From: Armatimonadota bacterium | Lineage (GTDB): Bacteria; Armatimonadota; Fimbriimonadia; Fimbriimonadales; Fimbriimonadaceae | Length of the DNA stretch: 64,000 nucleotides | Assembly: GCA_029781035.1 (NCBI GenBank) | Contig: JAKOXK010000001.1 | Coordinates: 52,454-116,453, forward strand | Direction: 5' to 3' | In this document: positions 9,232 through 16,855 of the stretch, piece by piece | Position numbering within the stretch: the stretch's first letter is position 1 | How the letters are laid out: the number at the start of each line of letters is the position of its first letter | Notes under the pieces: generated by a model | What the model saw: only the letters and a program-made list of their open reading frames with translations | Told to the model about the DNA's origin: nothing | The model's database searches: none | Program-made: the position numbers and the translations under genes

Positions 9232-9780
9232 ATGACTCGGAAACTGTCGCATGGCCTCGCAAATGTTCTTGCTGGCCTCACTTTCGTCATCGTGCCGTCA
9301 CTTGCCTCCGCGGCCAATCTCACGGTGAGCCCGTCCGGGCTGACTGTCAGGCTCGGCCAGGTCGTGACCGGCAACGTGAAAAGCCTCATTGGCAATGACG
9401 ACAACGCCTTGGTGGTGCGTCGGTTCATCGTTCCCAGCCTGCGGAGCGATGCTATCGACATCAGAGTCTCCGGGAAGTCCACCGCTTCCCGCCTCCTTAC
9501 CCCTCGGTTCACCGTCAAATCCGAATCGCTGGACAACGGTGTCTGGCAACAGTCTATCGACCTCTATGACTTCACTCGCGGAGTTTGGGTGACCTGTAGC
9601 ACCAAGCAACTCGGCATTGAATACTCTATCCAGACTGCGGTCGCTCCGAAGTCCACGGACTCGTTCGTCAGTCCGACAGGAATGCTCGCGGCAAGAGTGC
9701 GGATCAGAATGGCATCAGACCCCTTGAACGCACTGCCGGCATTTGCATTCGAGTACGCCGACTGGGCCTTGATCGACTGA
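9232..9780 (+). CDS. Small secreted protein of unknown function
   Basis: 182 residues, not recognised. A signal peptide is clear (hydrophobic residues about 11-26, cleavage likely after ASA in LASAANLT). The mature part is beta-rich with no obvious motif, and ends in a slightly hydrophobic FAFEYADWALID. An excellent GAGGAGGA lies about 10 bases upstream of the ATG, so the start is firm. It stands alone between an intergenic region and the riboswitch operon. Likely exported to the periplasm or cell surface. It may be of restricted distribution. Confidence 0.75.
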   Translation: MTRKLSHGLANVLAGLTFVIVPSLASAANLTVSPSGLTVRLGQVVTGNVKSLIGNDDNALVVRRFIVPSLRSDAIDIRVSGKSTASRLLTPRFTVKSESLDNGVWQQSIDLYDFTRGVWVTCSTKQLGIEYSIQTAVAPKSTDSFVSPTGMLAARVRIRMASDPLNALPAFAFEYADWALID

Positions 9781-9789
9781 CACTGACGC

Positions 9790-9848
9790 GGGGGCCGTCG
9801 GCCCCCTAAAAACCGGGCACCTGCGCGCGCTGAAGCGCTCAGGTGCCC
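9790..9848 (+). terminator. Two GC-rich hairpins downstream of the small secreted protein
   Basis: GGGGGCC (9790-9796) pairs with GGCCCCC (9800-9806). A second stem, GGGCACCTG (9815-9823) with CAGGTGCCC (9840-9848), follows. Neither is trailed by a U tract. They separate the secreted-protein gene from the riboswitch and probably end or stabilise its transcript. Confidence 0.5.
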
Positions 9849-9925
9849 CCCACTTCTCAGCGCAACAGGCAACCCAAGAAGCCGCGGTCTCTCCTTCTCC
9901 CGAAACCCTTTCAAGACAATCCAGG

Positions 9926-9931
9926 TATAAT
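9926..9931 (+). promoter_or_regulatory. Candidate -10 box (TATAAT) of the riboswitch operon
   Basis: A perfect TATAAT ends five bases before the estimated 5' end of the riboswitch, the expected place for its promoter. No convincing -35 hexamer is seen 16-18 bases upstream. Confidence 0.55.
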
Positions 9932-9935
9932 ACTC

Positions 9936-10068
9936 ACACAGTCTAATCTGGGCAAAGCCCAGAGCGGGGGAACCAACCCTGGGGTGAATCCCGATTCCAT
10001 CGGGAGGAGTAACTTTCGGCTCTAACCCGGCAGCTAACCTCGCCGACGCATCGAAAGAGTGCGCGATT
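9936..10068 (+). ncRNA. Cyclic di-AMP riboswitch (ydaO/yuaA type)
   Basis: The stretch holds the conserved blocks of the ydaO-yuaA c-di-AMP aptamer in the right order. These are GGGGGAACC (9966-9974), GGGGTGAATCCC (9981-9992), a variable hairpin GATTCCATC with GGGAGGAGTA, then AACCCGGCAGCTAACCTCG (10024-10042). I recognise these from the Bacillus aptamers, where the ligand usually switches genes off. It sits between a TATAAT and a four-ORF operon, so c-di-AMP should control those genes. The exact boundaries are estimates. A covariance search with Rfam RF00379 would settle the call. Confidence 0.88.
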
Positions 10069-10086
10069 CCGCGCCCTCACCGACCT

Positions 10087-10137
10087 GCGCAAAGGAGGTG
10101 CATTCTTGCGCGAAGCTTATCGCAACCCTGTTGCGAT
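10087..10137 (+). promoter_or_regulatory. Candidate expression platform: two hairpins after the aptamer
   Basis: GCGCAA (10087-10092) can pair with TTGCGC (10106-10111). This puts the AGGAGG ribosome-binding site of the small ORF in the loop and its TTG start in the stem. A second perfect hairpin follows, ATCGCAAC (10119-10126) with GTTGCGAT (10130-10137). It lacks a long U tract, so control may be translational rather than by transcription termination. Confidence 0.5.
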
Positions 10138-10195
10138 CTTGGGGCTGGTCTTTGGGCAAGCCTCTCATGAACACGCCTTTCAGGAGGCCCTATGA
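10106..10195 (+). CDS. 29-residue small ORF between riboswitch and opine dehydrogenase-like gene
   Basis: TTG start at 10106 with a perfect AGGAGG (10092-10097 region) 7-8 bases upstream. It runs 29 codons to a TGA at 10193-10195 that overlaps the ATG of the next gene (ATGA). The peptide begins MREAYRNPVAILGLVFGQAS; the middle is hydrophobic and the rest contains two His. The strong ribosome-binding site and the exact coupling to the next gene argue for real translation. It could be a leader peptide, a small accessory protein or a peptide substrate. I do not recognise it. It is also possible that the frame is fortuitous and the AGGAGG serves only RNA folding. Confidence 0.5.
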   Translation: MREAYRNPVAILGLVFGQASHEHAFQEAL

Positions 10196-11337
10196 ATCAG
10201 AACAAACGTTTTGCTGTTTTGGGGGCAGGAAATGGAGGCCAGGCCATGGCCGCCCACCTGTCGCTCAAGGGTTTCCCCGTCAGTTTGTGGAACCGAAGCC
10301 CGGGAAGGCTGGCTTCCGTGTTGAAGACTCATTCGATCCAACTCGTGACCGAGGTCGACGGCCTCGAAGGTGGCCGAGCGCAGTTGGAACTGGTCACAGA
10401 GGACATTGGCAAAGCCGTCCGCATGGCCGAGATCGTGATGGTCGTCGTCCCGGCGACCGGACACAATGACGTCGCACGGCAAGCCGCGCCCTACCTGACG
10501 GATGGTCAGTTGATCGTCCTGAATCCGGGACGGACGGGGGGCGCCCTTGAGTTCCTTAAAACCGTGCGCTCCTCTGGGAACAAAGCCGAGATCCTCGTTG
10601 CCGAAGCCCAGACATTGATCTACGCCTGCAGGGCTCTCAATCCAGGGCAAGTCAAGGTGTTCGGGATCAAGAACAGCGTTCCCGTCGCTGCGATCCCTGC
10701 CCATCGGACCCCCGAGGTCGTCACAGCCCTCTCTGCCGCGTACGCCGAGTTCGTGCCAGGTGACAACGTGATGAAGACGAGCCTGGACAACATCGGCGCG
10801 ATCTTCCACCCCGCGGTCACGATCCTGAACACAGCCAGGATCGAGAGCACTCGCGGTGATTTCGAGTACTACATCGAGGGTATCTCCCGGTCTGTCGCAC
10901 AACTGCTTGAGAGGATGGACTCTGAGCGCGTCCAAGTTGGAGCCGCGCTTGGGTTCAACTGCATTTCGGCACGGGAATGGCTGTACTTGGCCTACGGAGC
11001 CTCGGGAAAGACGCTCTTCGACGCGATCCGTGCCAATGAGGGGTACTACGGGATCAAAGCGCCTCACACCGTGGACACGCGGTACATCACTGAGGACGTA
11101 CCTGCCAGCCTGGTGCCGATTGCCTCGATCGGCGAGCAACTCGGTGTTCCCTGCCCGACGATCCGGGCGATCATCCACTTGGCCAATCTGATCCATGGCT
11201 GCGATTACTGGCAGACCGGCCGGACTGTGCGGTCGATGGGACTTGAAGGGCTCAGCCTCCGTGAGATCCAGCACCTCGTACTCATGGGATCTTCCGAGGT
11301 CAAAGAACAGGAGGTGAAAGTTGCCGAGACCGCTTGA
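10192..11337 (+). CDS. NAD(P)-dependent opine (octopine/nopaline) dehydrogenase-family protein
   Basis: 381 residues. The N-terminus is a Rossmann fold with the dinucleotide loop GAGNGG (residues 11-16). The rest matches the all-helical octopine/nopaline dehydrogenase domain: conserved NPGRTGGALEF in the first half and a helical part with DNIGAIFHPAVTILN, whose His is the usual catalytic residue of this family. Opine dehydrogenases reductively join the amino group of an amino acid to a 2-oxoacid. The start has a strong AGGAGG four bases away and overlaps the small ORF by 4 bases; the 3' end overlaps the next gene by 17 bases. Placement behind a c-di-AMP riboswitch suggests the product matters for osmotic or envelope balance. 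The actual substrates are unknown. Confidence 0.85.
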   Translation: MNQNKRFAVLGAGNGGQAMAAHLSLKGFPVSLWNRSPGRLASVLKTHSIQLVTEVDGLEGGRAQLELVTEDIGKAVRMAEIVMVVVPATGHNDVARQAAPYLTDGQLIVLNPGRTGGALEFLKTVRSSGNKAEILVAEAQTLIYACRALNPGQVKVFGIKNSVPVAAIPAHRTPEVVTALSAAYAEFVPGDNVMKTSLDNIGAIFHPAVTILNTARIESTRGDFEYYIEGISRSVAQLLERMDSERVQVGAALGFNCISAREWLYLAYGASGKTLFDAIRANEGYYGIKAPHTVDTRYITEDVPASLVPIASIGEQLGVPCPTIRAIIHLANLIHGCDYWQTGRTVRSMGLEGLSLREIQHLVLMGSSEVKEQEVKVAETA

Positions 11338-13216
11338 CCATAACGACGTAGTGGGACTGGTCCACCCCTATCTCGATGCCCACACGCTGGGCATCAGTTC
11401 GGTCAGCCAGTTGCTGGTAGAAGCCGGATTCCGTGTCGCCGTTGCCGGGGAAAGCGCCTGTATCGCGGCACAGAACCCTCGGTCAGAAAACCTTTTTCAG
11501 CCGCTCGTCGATTGGATTCGACGCGAGCGTGTCACGGCCCTGGGCTTCAGCGACAGGCTCGATCCAGACCAGGCGGTCGACCTCTTCGGGAGGCTCGTCT
11601 GGAGGCTCGGTGAATCGAAGGTCCTCAGCGAACGCGGCGGCCCGGTCCATTCGTTGTATTTCGCCGGATTGCCTCTGGCCGCCGACAGGATTAGGCGGAT
11701 GTTTGGCGACTGGGTCTCGGTGTTCATGGGAGACGAGACACCGGTCGAGACTCTCCGTGCCTTTGGCGTGCCTGACTCGATGATTTCCCGCGAAATTCGA
11801 GAGGACGCAGCCTATGACACAGCCAGGATGGACTTGGCACGAGATGTGGTTAGCCGTGACTTGGCTCAGGCTGAAGTTCCGTTTGGGCGCCTTGCCTATC
11901 CCGAATTCGGCACACGAGACGACTCTCTTCTGCACCGCCTTGGCATGGTGTCCCAGCGCGGCGGCCTCCCACTCATGCGGGCGCATGTCGGCCCTTATGG
12001 GAGTGACCGCAAGGAAGCGGTCGCCCAATTCCTTGACTGGTGTCACCATCTGGGGCGGACCGGATACCTGGATGTTCTATCGATCGGCACATCACAGCTG
12101 AGCCAATCGCGGTTCGGTGAGGATTGGAACGGCTTCCAGGACGGCGGAGGAGTTCCGATCAACTCGAAAGAGGAGTTCAGGCAGGTTTACGAAGCCAGCC
12201 AACCGATGTTGGTGCGCACATACGCCGGAACTAGGAACGTTGCGGCCATGGCCCGCCTGTACGACGAGACTCTCAACACCGCGTGGCACGCCCTCTCGCT
12301 TTGGTGGTTCTGCCGGACGGACGGACGGGGACCATTGAGTGTTCGCGAGAACCTGGCAGAGCACATTGAGACACTGCGGTACATCGCCACGGTAGGCAAG
12401 CCGTTCGAGCCGAACATTCCCCACCACTTCTCGTTCCGTGGCGGTGACGATGTGACCTACGTCGTGTCGGCCGTTCTTGCCGCCAGGGTCGCCAAGAAGA
12501 TCGGTGTGCCGGTCTTGATCCTTCAAAACATGTTGAACACGCCACGGTCGACATGGGGCGTTCAAGATGTGGCAAAGGCGAGAGTCCTGCTCCGCCAAGT
12601 TCGGGCTCTTGAGGATGCGACCTTTCGGGTTGTCTATCAACCCAGGGCTGGACTCGACTATTTCTCTCATGACTTGGAGAAGGCCAAACTCCAGTTGGTG
12701 TCAGCGTCCTTCTTGATGGACGACGTCGAACCCCAGAACAACCAATCGCCTGACATTGTCCACGTCGTCAGCTATTCAGAAGGTGCCTTTCTGGCCACGC
12801 CGCCGGTGATCGACGAGAGCATTCGACTGACGCGAGCAGCCTTTCGTGCCTATCGCAGGATTCGCCAGAGGACAGGGACTCCATTGCCCGAAACAGAAGT
12901 CAACGATAGGGCGACAGTTCTGGCCCACGAGGTGAACCACGTACTGTCCAGCCTGGAGCGCTCAATCCCCGACCTCTATTCGGCCCAAGGGCTGTACGAA
13001 GCGTTTCGGGCCGGATTCCTTGTGGCACCCTACCTCTGGGAGTGTCGCGACGAGTTCCACGAGGCCGTCCGTTGGCAGACGCGGACCTTCAGAGGTTCTG
13101 TCGTCACCGTCGACGGAAGAGGCGATCCCCAACCGGTCTCCTACCGACTCAAAGCGGCTGAGCAATCGGCCATGTCCCGTACTGTGGAGGTCAGTGCATC
13201 ATGTGTGCGATCGTAG
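11321..13216 (+). CDS. Adenosylcobalamin-dependent mutase-like protein with fused N-terminal B12 domain
   Basis: 631 residues. The TTG start is well supported by AGGAGGTGA just upstream. Residues about 10-140 look like a cobalamin-binding Rossmann domain: the diagnostic DxHxxG is present as DAHTLG (19-24), followed by GFSDRL and a later AGLPL segment. The remaining 450 residues look like the TIM barrel of glutamate (methylaspartate) mutase E-type enzymes. It has a GGGVPINSKEE segment, the Arg-rich LVRTYAGTRN and WFCRTDGRGP, and HHFSFRGGDDVTYVV. Glutamate mutase is normally two separate chains, S and E, so a single chain is unusual. It overlaps both neighbours (17 and 16 bases), indicating translational coupling. 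The chemistry, a carbon-skeleton rearrangement of an amino acid or related acid, is inference. Confidence 0.65.
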   Translation: MPRPLDHNDVVGLVHPYLDAHTLGISSVSQLLVEAGFRVAVAGESACIAAQNPRSENLFQPLVDWIRRERVTALGFSDRLDPDQAVDLFGRLVWRLGESKVLSERGGPVHSLYFAGLPLAADRIRRMFGDWVSVFMGDETPVETLRAFGVPDSMISREIREDAAYDTARMDLARDVVSRDLAQAEVPFGRLAYPEFGTRDDSLLHRLGMVSQRGGLPLMRAHVGPYGSDRKEAVAQFLDWCHHLGRTGYLDVLSIGTSQLSQSRFGEDWNGFQDGGGVPINSKEEFRQVYEASQPMLVRTYAGTRNVAAMARLYDETLNTAWHALSLWWFCRTDGRGPLSVRENLAEHIETLRYIATVGKPFEPNIPHHFSFRGGDDVTYVVSAVLAARVAKKIGVPVLILQNMLNTPRSTWGVQDVAKARVLLRQVRALEDATFRVVYQPRAGLDYFSHDLEKAKLQLVSASFLMDDVEPQNNQSPDIVHVVSYSEGAFLATPPVIDESIRLTRAAFRAYRRIRQRTGTPLPETEVNDRATVLAHEVNHVLSSLERSIPDLYSAQGLYEAFRAGFLVAPYLWECRDEFHEAVRWQTRTFRGSVVTVDGRGDPQPVSYRLKAAEQSAMSRTVEVSASCVRS

Positions 13217-14685
13217 GAATGAGTTCAAAGCGGGCAGGGCCCCAAGTCTCACAAATGCTTCGTCGAGTCTCATATCGTGGCCCGGATTCGAGCAACATAG
13301 CGACAAACGACACCTGGACGCTCGGGCACGCCCGACTGTCGATCCTGGACGTCGCCAAGGGCAATCAACCGATGTACGACAAGGCTTCGAACGCCCACAT
13401 CGTCCACAACGGTGAGATCTACAACTTCCGTAAGCTCCGCGACGGTCTGTCCGGCAAATTCAAGACAGATTCGGACACGGAGGTCATTCTCCGCTTGCAC
13501 GCCACGCACGACAGGCCCGAAGACTGGCTGCCGCGCCTAGATGGGATGTTCGCGTTCGCCATAGTTGACGAACGGGGCCTCCTGGTAGCGCGCGATCCGC
13601 TCGGGATCAAACCCCTATACTTGGGAGTCAAGAACGACACGGTCGTTTTCGGCTCGGAGATCAAAGCGGTCCTCGCTGTGACGGACAAGGTCGTCGAGTT
13701 CCCTCCAGGTCACGTCTATACGCAGACCGATGGAGAGCGGCCATTCCGTGAACTGACGCCCTGTCCTGACCGGTGTTATGACCCGGCTGTGATCGCGGAG
13801 GAGTTGCGCCAGCGTGTGACGCGTTCCGTCCAGTCCCGGTTGATCGCCGACGTGCCTCTCGGCGTCTTCTTGAGCGGCGGACTGGACTCGAGCATCGTGG
13901 CAGCAGTCGCACGTCAGACCATGCCGGGCTTGAAGACCTTCGCAGTCGGTATGGAAGGAAGCACCGACCTCGAGGCAGCACGATGCGTCGCGGAATACTT
14001 GGACACCGATCACTACGAGAGGGTCTTTTCGATCGAGGAGGCCACCCAGGCGCTCCGCAAGGTGATCTACCACTTGGAGTCGTTCGACGCAGCCCTCGTG
14101 CGTAGCGCGATCCCTAACTACTTCCTTGCCCAACTGGCGTCGCAACATGTCAAGGTCGCCCTTTCCGGCGAGGGCGCGGACGAGCTGTTCGCCGGTTACA
14201 GTTACCTGCGGGGAATGCACGGGGTGCGGCTCGAGCGCGAACTCAGCGAGATCACGTCCGAACTGCACTTCACCAACCTCCAGCGTTGCGACAGGATGAG
14301 CATGGCGCACGGGCTGGAAGTCCGCGTGCCGTTCCTCGGAGACGTCGACCTCGTTGAATATGCGATGTCGATCCCAGTCCAATTCAAGCTGGAACCCAAG
14401 AAGAACATCGAGAAGTGGATCTTGCGCAAAGCGTTCGAGGACATTCTCCCCCGTGAAATCGTCTGGAGGAAGAAGCTGAAATTCGCCCATGGAACTGGCA
14501 TCGGCGGTCAGCTCGCGGAACACGCAGAGCGGAAGCTACAGGACTCTCGTCTTGAACGGGCCTTGCGGAGGTTTCCTCAGCTTGAAATACGCGACAAGGA
14601 GGAACTGCTCTACTTCTCCCTCTTTCGCGAACTCTTCCCCGTCGAGTGTTTGGCGTCGCTCATTGGCAGGAGTCGGAGTCTCTAG
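13201..14685 (+). CDS. asnB: Asparagine synthetase (glutamine-hydrolysing)-like amidotransferase
   Basis: 494 residues, somewhat shorter than E. coli AsnB (554). The N-terminal class II glutaminase domain is intact: nucleophile Cys2 (MCAIVG), RLSILD, HNGEIYN and the DTEVI segment. The synthetase domain has the PP-loop SGGLDSS (225-231) and SGEGADELFAGY. Both half-reactions therefore look active: ammonia from glutamine and ATP-dependent adenylation of a carboxylate. It could be plain asparagine synthesis. Its overlap with the mutase gene and its place in a riboswitch operon make amidation of a pathway-specific acid equally possible. It starts inside the upstream gene (16-base overlap). Confidence 0.9.
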   Translation: MCAIVGMSSKRAGPQVSQMLRRVSYRGPDSSNIATNDTWTLGHARLSILDVAKGNQPMYDKASNAHIVHNGEIYNFRKLRDGLSGKFKTDSDTEVILRLHATHDRPEDWLPRLDGMFAFAIVDERGLLVARDPLGIKPLYLGVKNDTVVFGSEIKAVLAVTDKVVEFPPGHVYTQTDGERPFRELTPCPDRCYDPAVIAEELRQRVTRSVQSRLIADVPLGVFLSGGLDSSIVAAVARQTMPGLKTFAVGMEGSTDLEAARCVAEYLDTDHYERVFSIEEATQALRKVIYHLESFDAALVRSAIPNYFLAQLASQHVKVALSGEGADELFAGYSYLRGMHGVRLERELSEITSELHFTNLQRCDRMSMAHGLEVRVPFLGDVDLVEYAMSIPVQFKLEPKKNIEKWILRKAFEDILPREIVWRKKLKFAHGTGIGGQLAEHAERKLQDSRLERALRRFPQLEIRDKEELLYFSLFRELFPVECLASLIGRSRSL

Positions 14686-14706
14686 GCTGCAAGGCATGTC
14701 CACAGG

Positions 14707-14742
14707 CCGAGTCGGATTCTTTCCAAAAAAGATCCGATTCGG
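14707..14742 (+). terminator. Terminator-like hairpin after asnB
   Basis: CCGAGTCGGAT (14707-14717) pairs with ATCCGATTCGG (14732-14742) with one G-T pair and a 14-base loop. A CTTTTCC run follows at about 14749. It sits 20 bases past the asnB stop, so it likely ends the riboswitch operon. Confidence 0.65.
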
Positions 14743-14814
14743 CCCGGACTTTTCCGATCGCGCCTGAGTCCCTGCCTCAGTTAGACTGCAAGGTAGCCTC
14801 GCCGGAGATCACCC

Positions 14815-16122
14815 ATGCGAACCGTCGGAATCGTCTCGATCGCCACATTGGCCTCTGTCGCCTTTATGGTCGCAGTCAGTTGCGGAGGAGGCGGAGGCGG
14901 GAGTGACAACGGAGGCTATATTCCTCCGGCTCCGGACCCGACTTGTGGCACGGCTCCCACGGCCCAGAACCAGGCGAAGGCGTTGCCGACTGGCTACTTT
15001 GGTCGTGACGTGGTCGTCCCGACCGGCACCATGATTCCGGCGAATGACGATGGCACCCGCGCCCACACGACTTGCCTGATCGACGCATCCAGTATGAGGG
15101 CACCAACGCCCGGGCCTGTCGGCTACACGCCAGCACAGATTCGAGCCGCTTACGGCATCCCCGACAACCAGGGCGGCGGAGCCGTGGCGATCATCGACGC
15201 TTACGACTACGCGACAGCCCTGAATGACTTCAACGTGTTCTCGACGCAGTTTGGACTGCCCACCGAGATCTCTGGAGACGTTACGTCTTCGTCGAACACG
15301 TTCTTGCAGGTCGTCTACGCCTCGGGCACGAAGCCGAAGCAAGACCCGACTGGCGGATCTTGGCACCAGGAAGCCGCTATCGACATCGAGTGGGTCCATG
15401 CGATAGCACCCTTGGCTAAGATCTATCTGGTCGAAGCCGACTCGAACAAGATGGTCGACCTCTTCAAAGCAGTGGCTGTTGCCAAGACCCTACCGGGCGT
15501 CGAGCAGATCTCGATGAGCTTCGTCATCAAGGAAAATCCGTGCCACTTTGTCCACTACGACAGTCTCTTCGTCCAAAACGGGATCACGTTCTTTGCGTCG
15601 TCAGGCGATACGGGTGACGTCTACCAGTACATCCCCAGCCTCTCGAAGAACGTGGTGTCGGTGGGCGGCACGAGCCTGACCCTCAAACCGGATGGCACGC
15701 GGTCGAATGAAACGGCCTGGTCGTTAAGTGGTTGCGGACCTAGCCTGTTCGAGCCTCGCCCCCCGTTTCAGGACGGGGTGATGAGCCTCGTCAGGGGCTA
15801 CCGTGGAGCTTCCGACATCTCCGCCGTCGCCAATCCTGCGACCGGTGTCGCCGTTTACGACAGCACCATGGACGACCGCGGCAATGTCGGCTGGATCAAG
15901 TTTGGTGGCACGAGCGTCTCCGCTCCTCTCGTTGCAGCGATGGTCAATGCCTCACGGTCGCAACCGGCCAGTTCCCAAGATCTCAACACCCTGCTCTACA
16001 GCCAAGTGGGCGGGGCTAACATCTTCGACGTCACCTCTGGTGCAGCGGGCTCATTCGCCGCCAGCCCAGGATGGGACATGCCGACCGGTGTTGGCTCGCC
16101 CAAAGGTCTCGGCGGATTCTAG
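14815..16122 (+). CDS. Sedolisin-family (S53) serine-carboxyl protease, predicted lipoprotein
   Basis: 435 residues. The N-terminal signal has a lipobox (MVAVSCGGG), so it is probably a membrane-anchored exported lipoprotein with a Gly-rich linker. The S53 catalytic set is visible: Glu186 and Asp190 in QEAAIDIEW, the oxyanion Asp265 in SSGDTGD and Ser367 in GGTSVSAP. The C-terminal calcium-site segment is present (IFDVTSG, then GWDMPTGVGSPKG). There is little room for the long propeptide common in this family, so activation may differ. Sedolisins are endopeptidases, usually acid-active. A GGAG precedes the ATG. It stands alone downstream of the asnB terminator. Confidence 0.88.
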   Translation: MRTVGIVSIATLASVAFMVAVSCGGGGGGSDNGGYIPPAPDPTCGTAPTAQNQAKALPTGYFGRDVVVPTGTMIPANDDGTRAHTTCLIDASSMRAPTPGPVGYTPAQIRAAYGIPDNQGGGAVAIIDAYDYATALNDFNVFSTQFGLPTEISGDVTSSSNTFLQVVYASGTKPKQDPTGGSWHQEAAIDIEWVHAIAPLAKIYLVEADSNKMVDLFKAVAVAKTLPGVEQISMSFVIKENPCHFVHYDSLFVQNGITFFASSGDTGDVYQYIPSLSKNVVSVGGTSLTLKPDGTRSNETAWSLSGCGPSLFEPRPPFQDGVMSLVRGYRGASDISAVANPATGVAVYDSTMDDRGNVGWIKFGGTSVSAPLVAAMVNASRSQPASSQDLNTLLYSQVGGANIFDVTSGAAGSFAASPGWDMPTGVGSPKGLGGF

Positions 16123-16215
16123 CCATCGTAGGTCGTCCTCAAGGGCAGTCCACATGAGTGGGACTGGATTGGGCCGTCCCGAATCCTGCCCGGGTCACTG
16201 AGACTCTCGCAGGAT

Positions 16216-16560
16216 GTGAACACAACGTCCAGCTCTGTCATCACAGTGACGAAAGAGAACTTTGAATCGGAAGTGCTGAACTCCGAGATTCCCGTATTCC
16301 TCGACTTCTGGGCGGGGTGGTGTATGCCGTGCAACATGGCCAAACCGGAAGTCGAAAAACTAGCGAACACACTCCAAGGCACACTCAAGGTCGGATCGGT
16401 CGATGTGGACGAGCAACTTGAAATAGCGAGCGCGTTCGGCGTCCGTGGTATCCCCATGTTCGCTCTGATGAAGGGCGGGAAGGTGCTCGACGTGTTCTCC
16501 GGTTTTGCACCCGCCATCCAGCTGCAAAAACGTATCGAAGACAAGCTCGCCAACGCCTGA
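16216..16560 (+). CDS. trxA: Thioredoxin
   Basis: 114 residues with a full thioredoxin fold and the active site WCMPC (Cys36, Cys39). The dipeptide between the cysteines is Met-Pro rather than the common Gly-Pro, which may shift the redox potential. The cis-proline segment GIPMFALMKGG is present. GTG start at 16216; the nearby ATG at 16214 is in another frame and stops at once. No signal peptide, so cytoplasmic dithiol-disulfide exchange is expected. Confidence 0.92.
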   Translation: MNTTSSSVITVTKENFESEVLNSEIPVFLDFWAGWCMPCNMAKPEVEKLANTLQGTLKVGSVDVDEQLEIASAFGVRGIPMFALMKGGKVLDVFSGFAPAIQLQKRIEDKLANA

Positions 16561-16855
16561 TCCAGCCAATTCACGATCCACCTGGTGACGGCCGAATCGC
16601 CTGCGTCGCCAGGTGTCGACTTTCCTCAAACGCAACCAAGCACAGGGCCGCGTTGAGGCGGGGTGGCACAAGGCCCTGACCGGGATCGGATTCCCCTGAC
16701 CCGAGCCGCATGGGGAAGGTCTCGGTCTCTGCTCGTGCCAAAGACCACGCCGACCGTGCTCTCCGGCTGAGACGGGGCAACGATTCCCATGCCGTCCTCA
16801 ACGCGACGATCGAAGACGAGGACCGACCAGGAACGTATCCTGGTAAAGTGGACAT
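16561..16855. other. Intergenic stretch with a long-loop inverted repeat
   Basis: CACCTGG (16579-16585) and CCAGGTG (16609-16615) form an inverted repeat around a 23-base loop just after the thioredoxin gene. It could be a weak terminator. Nothing else convincing is seen. Confidence 0.45.
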
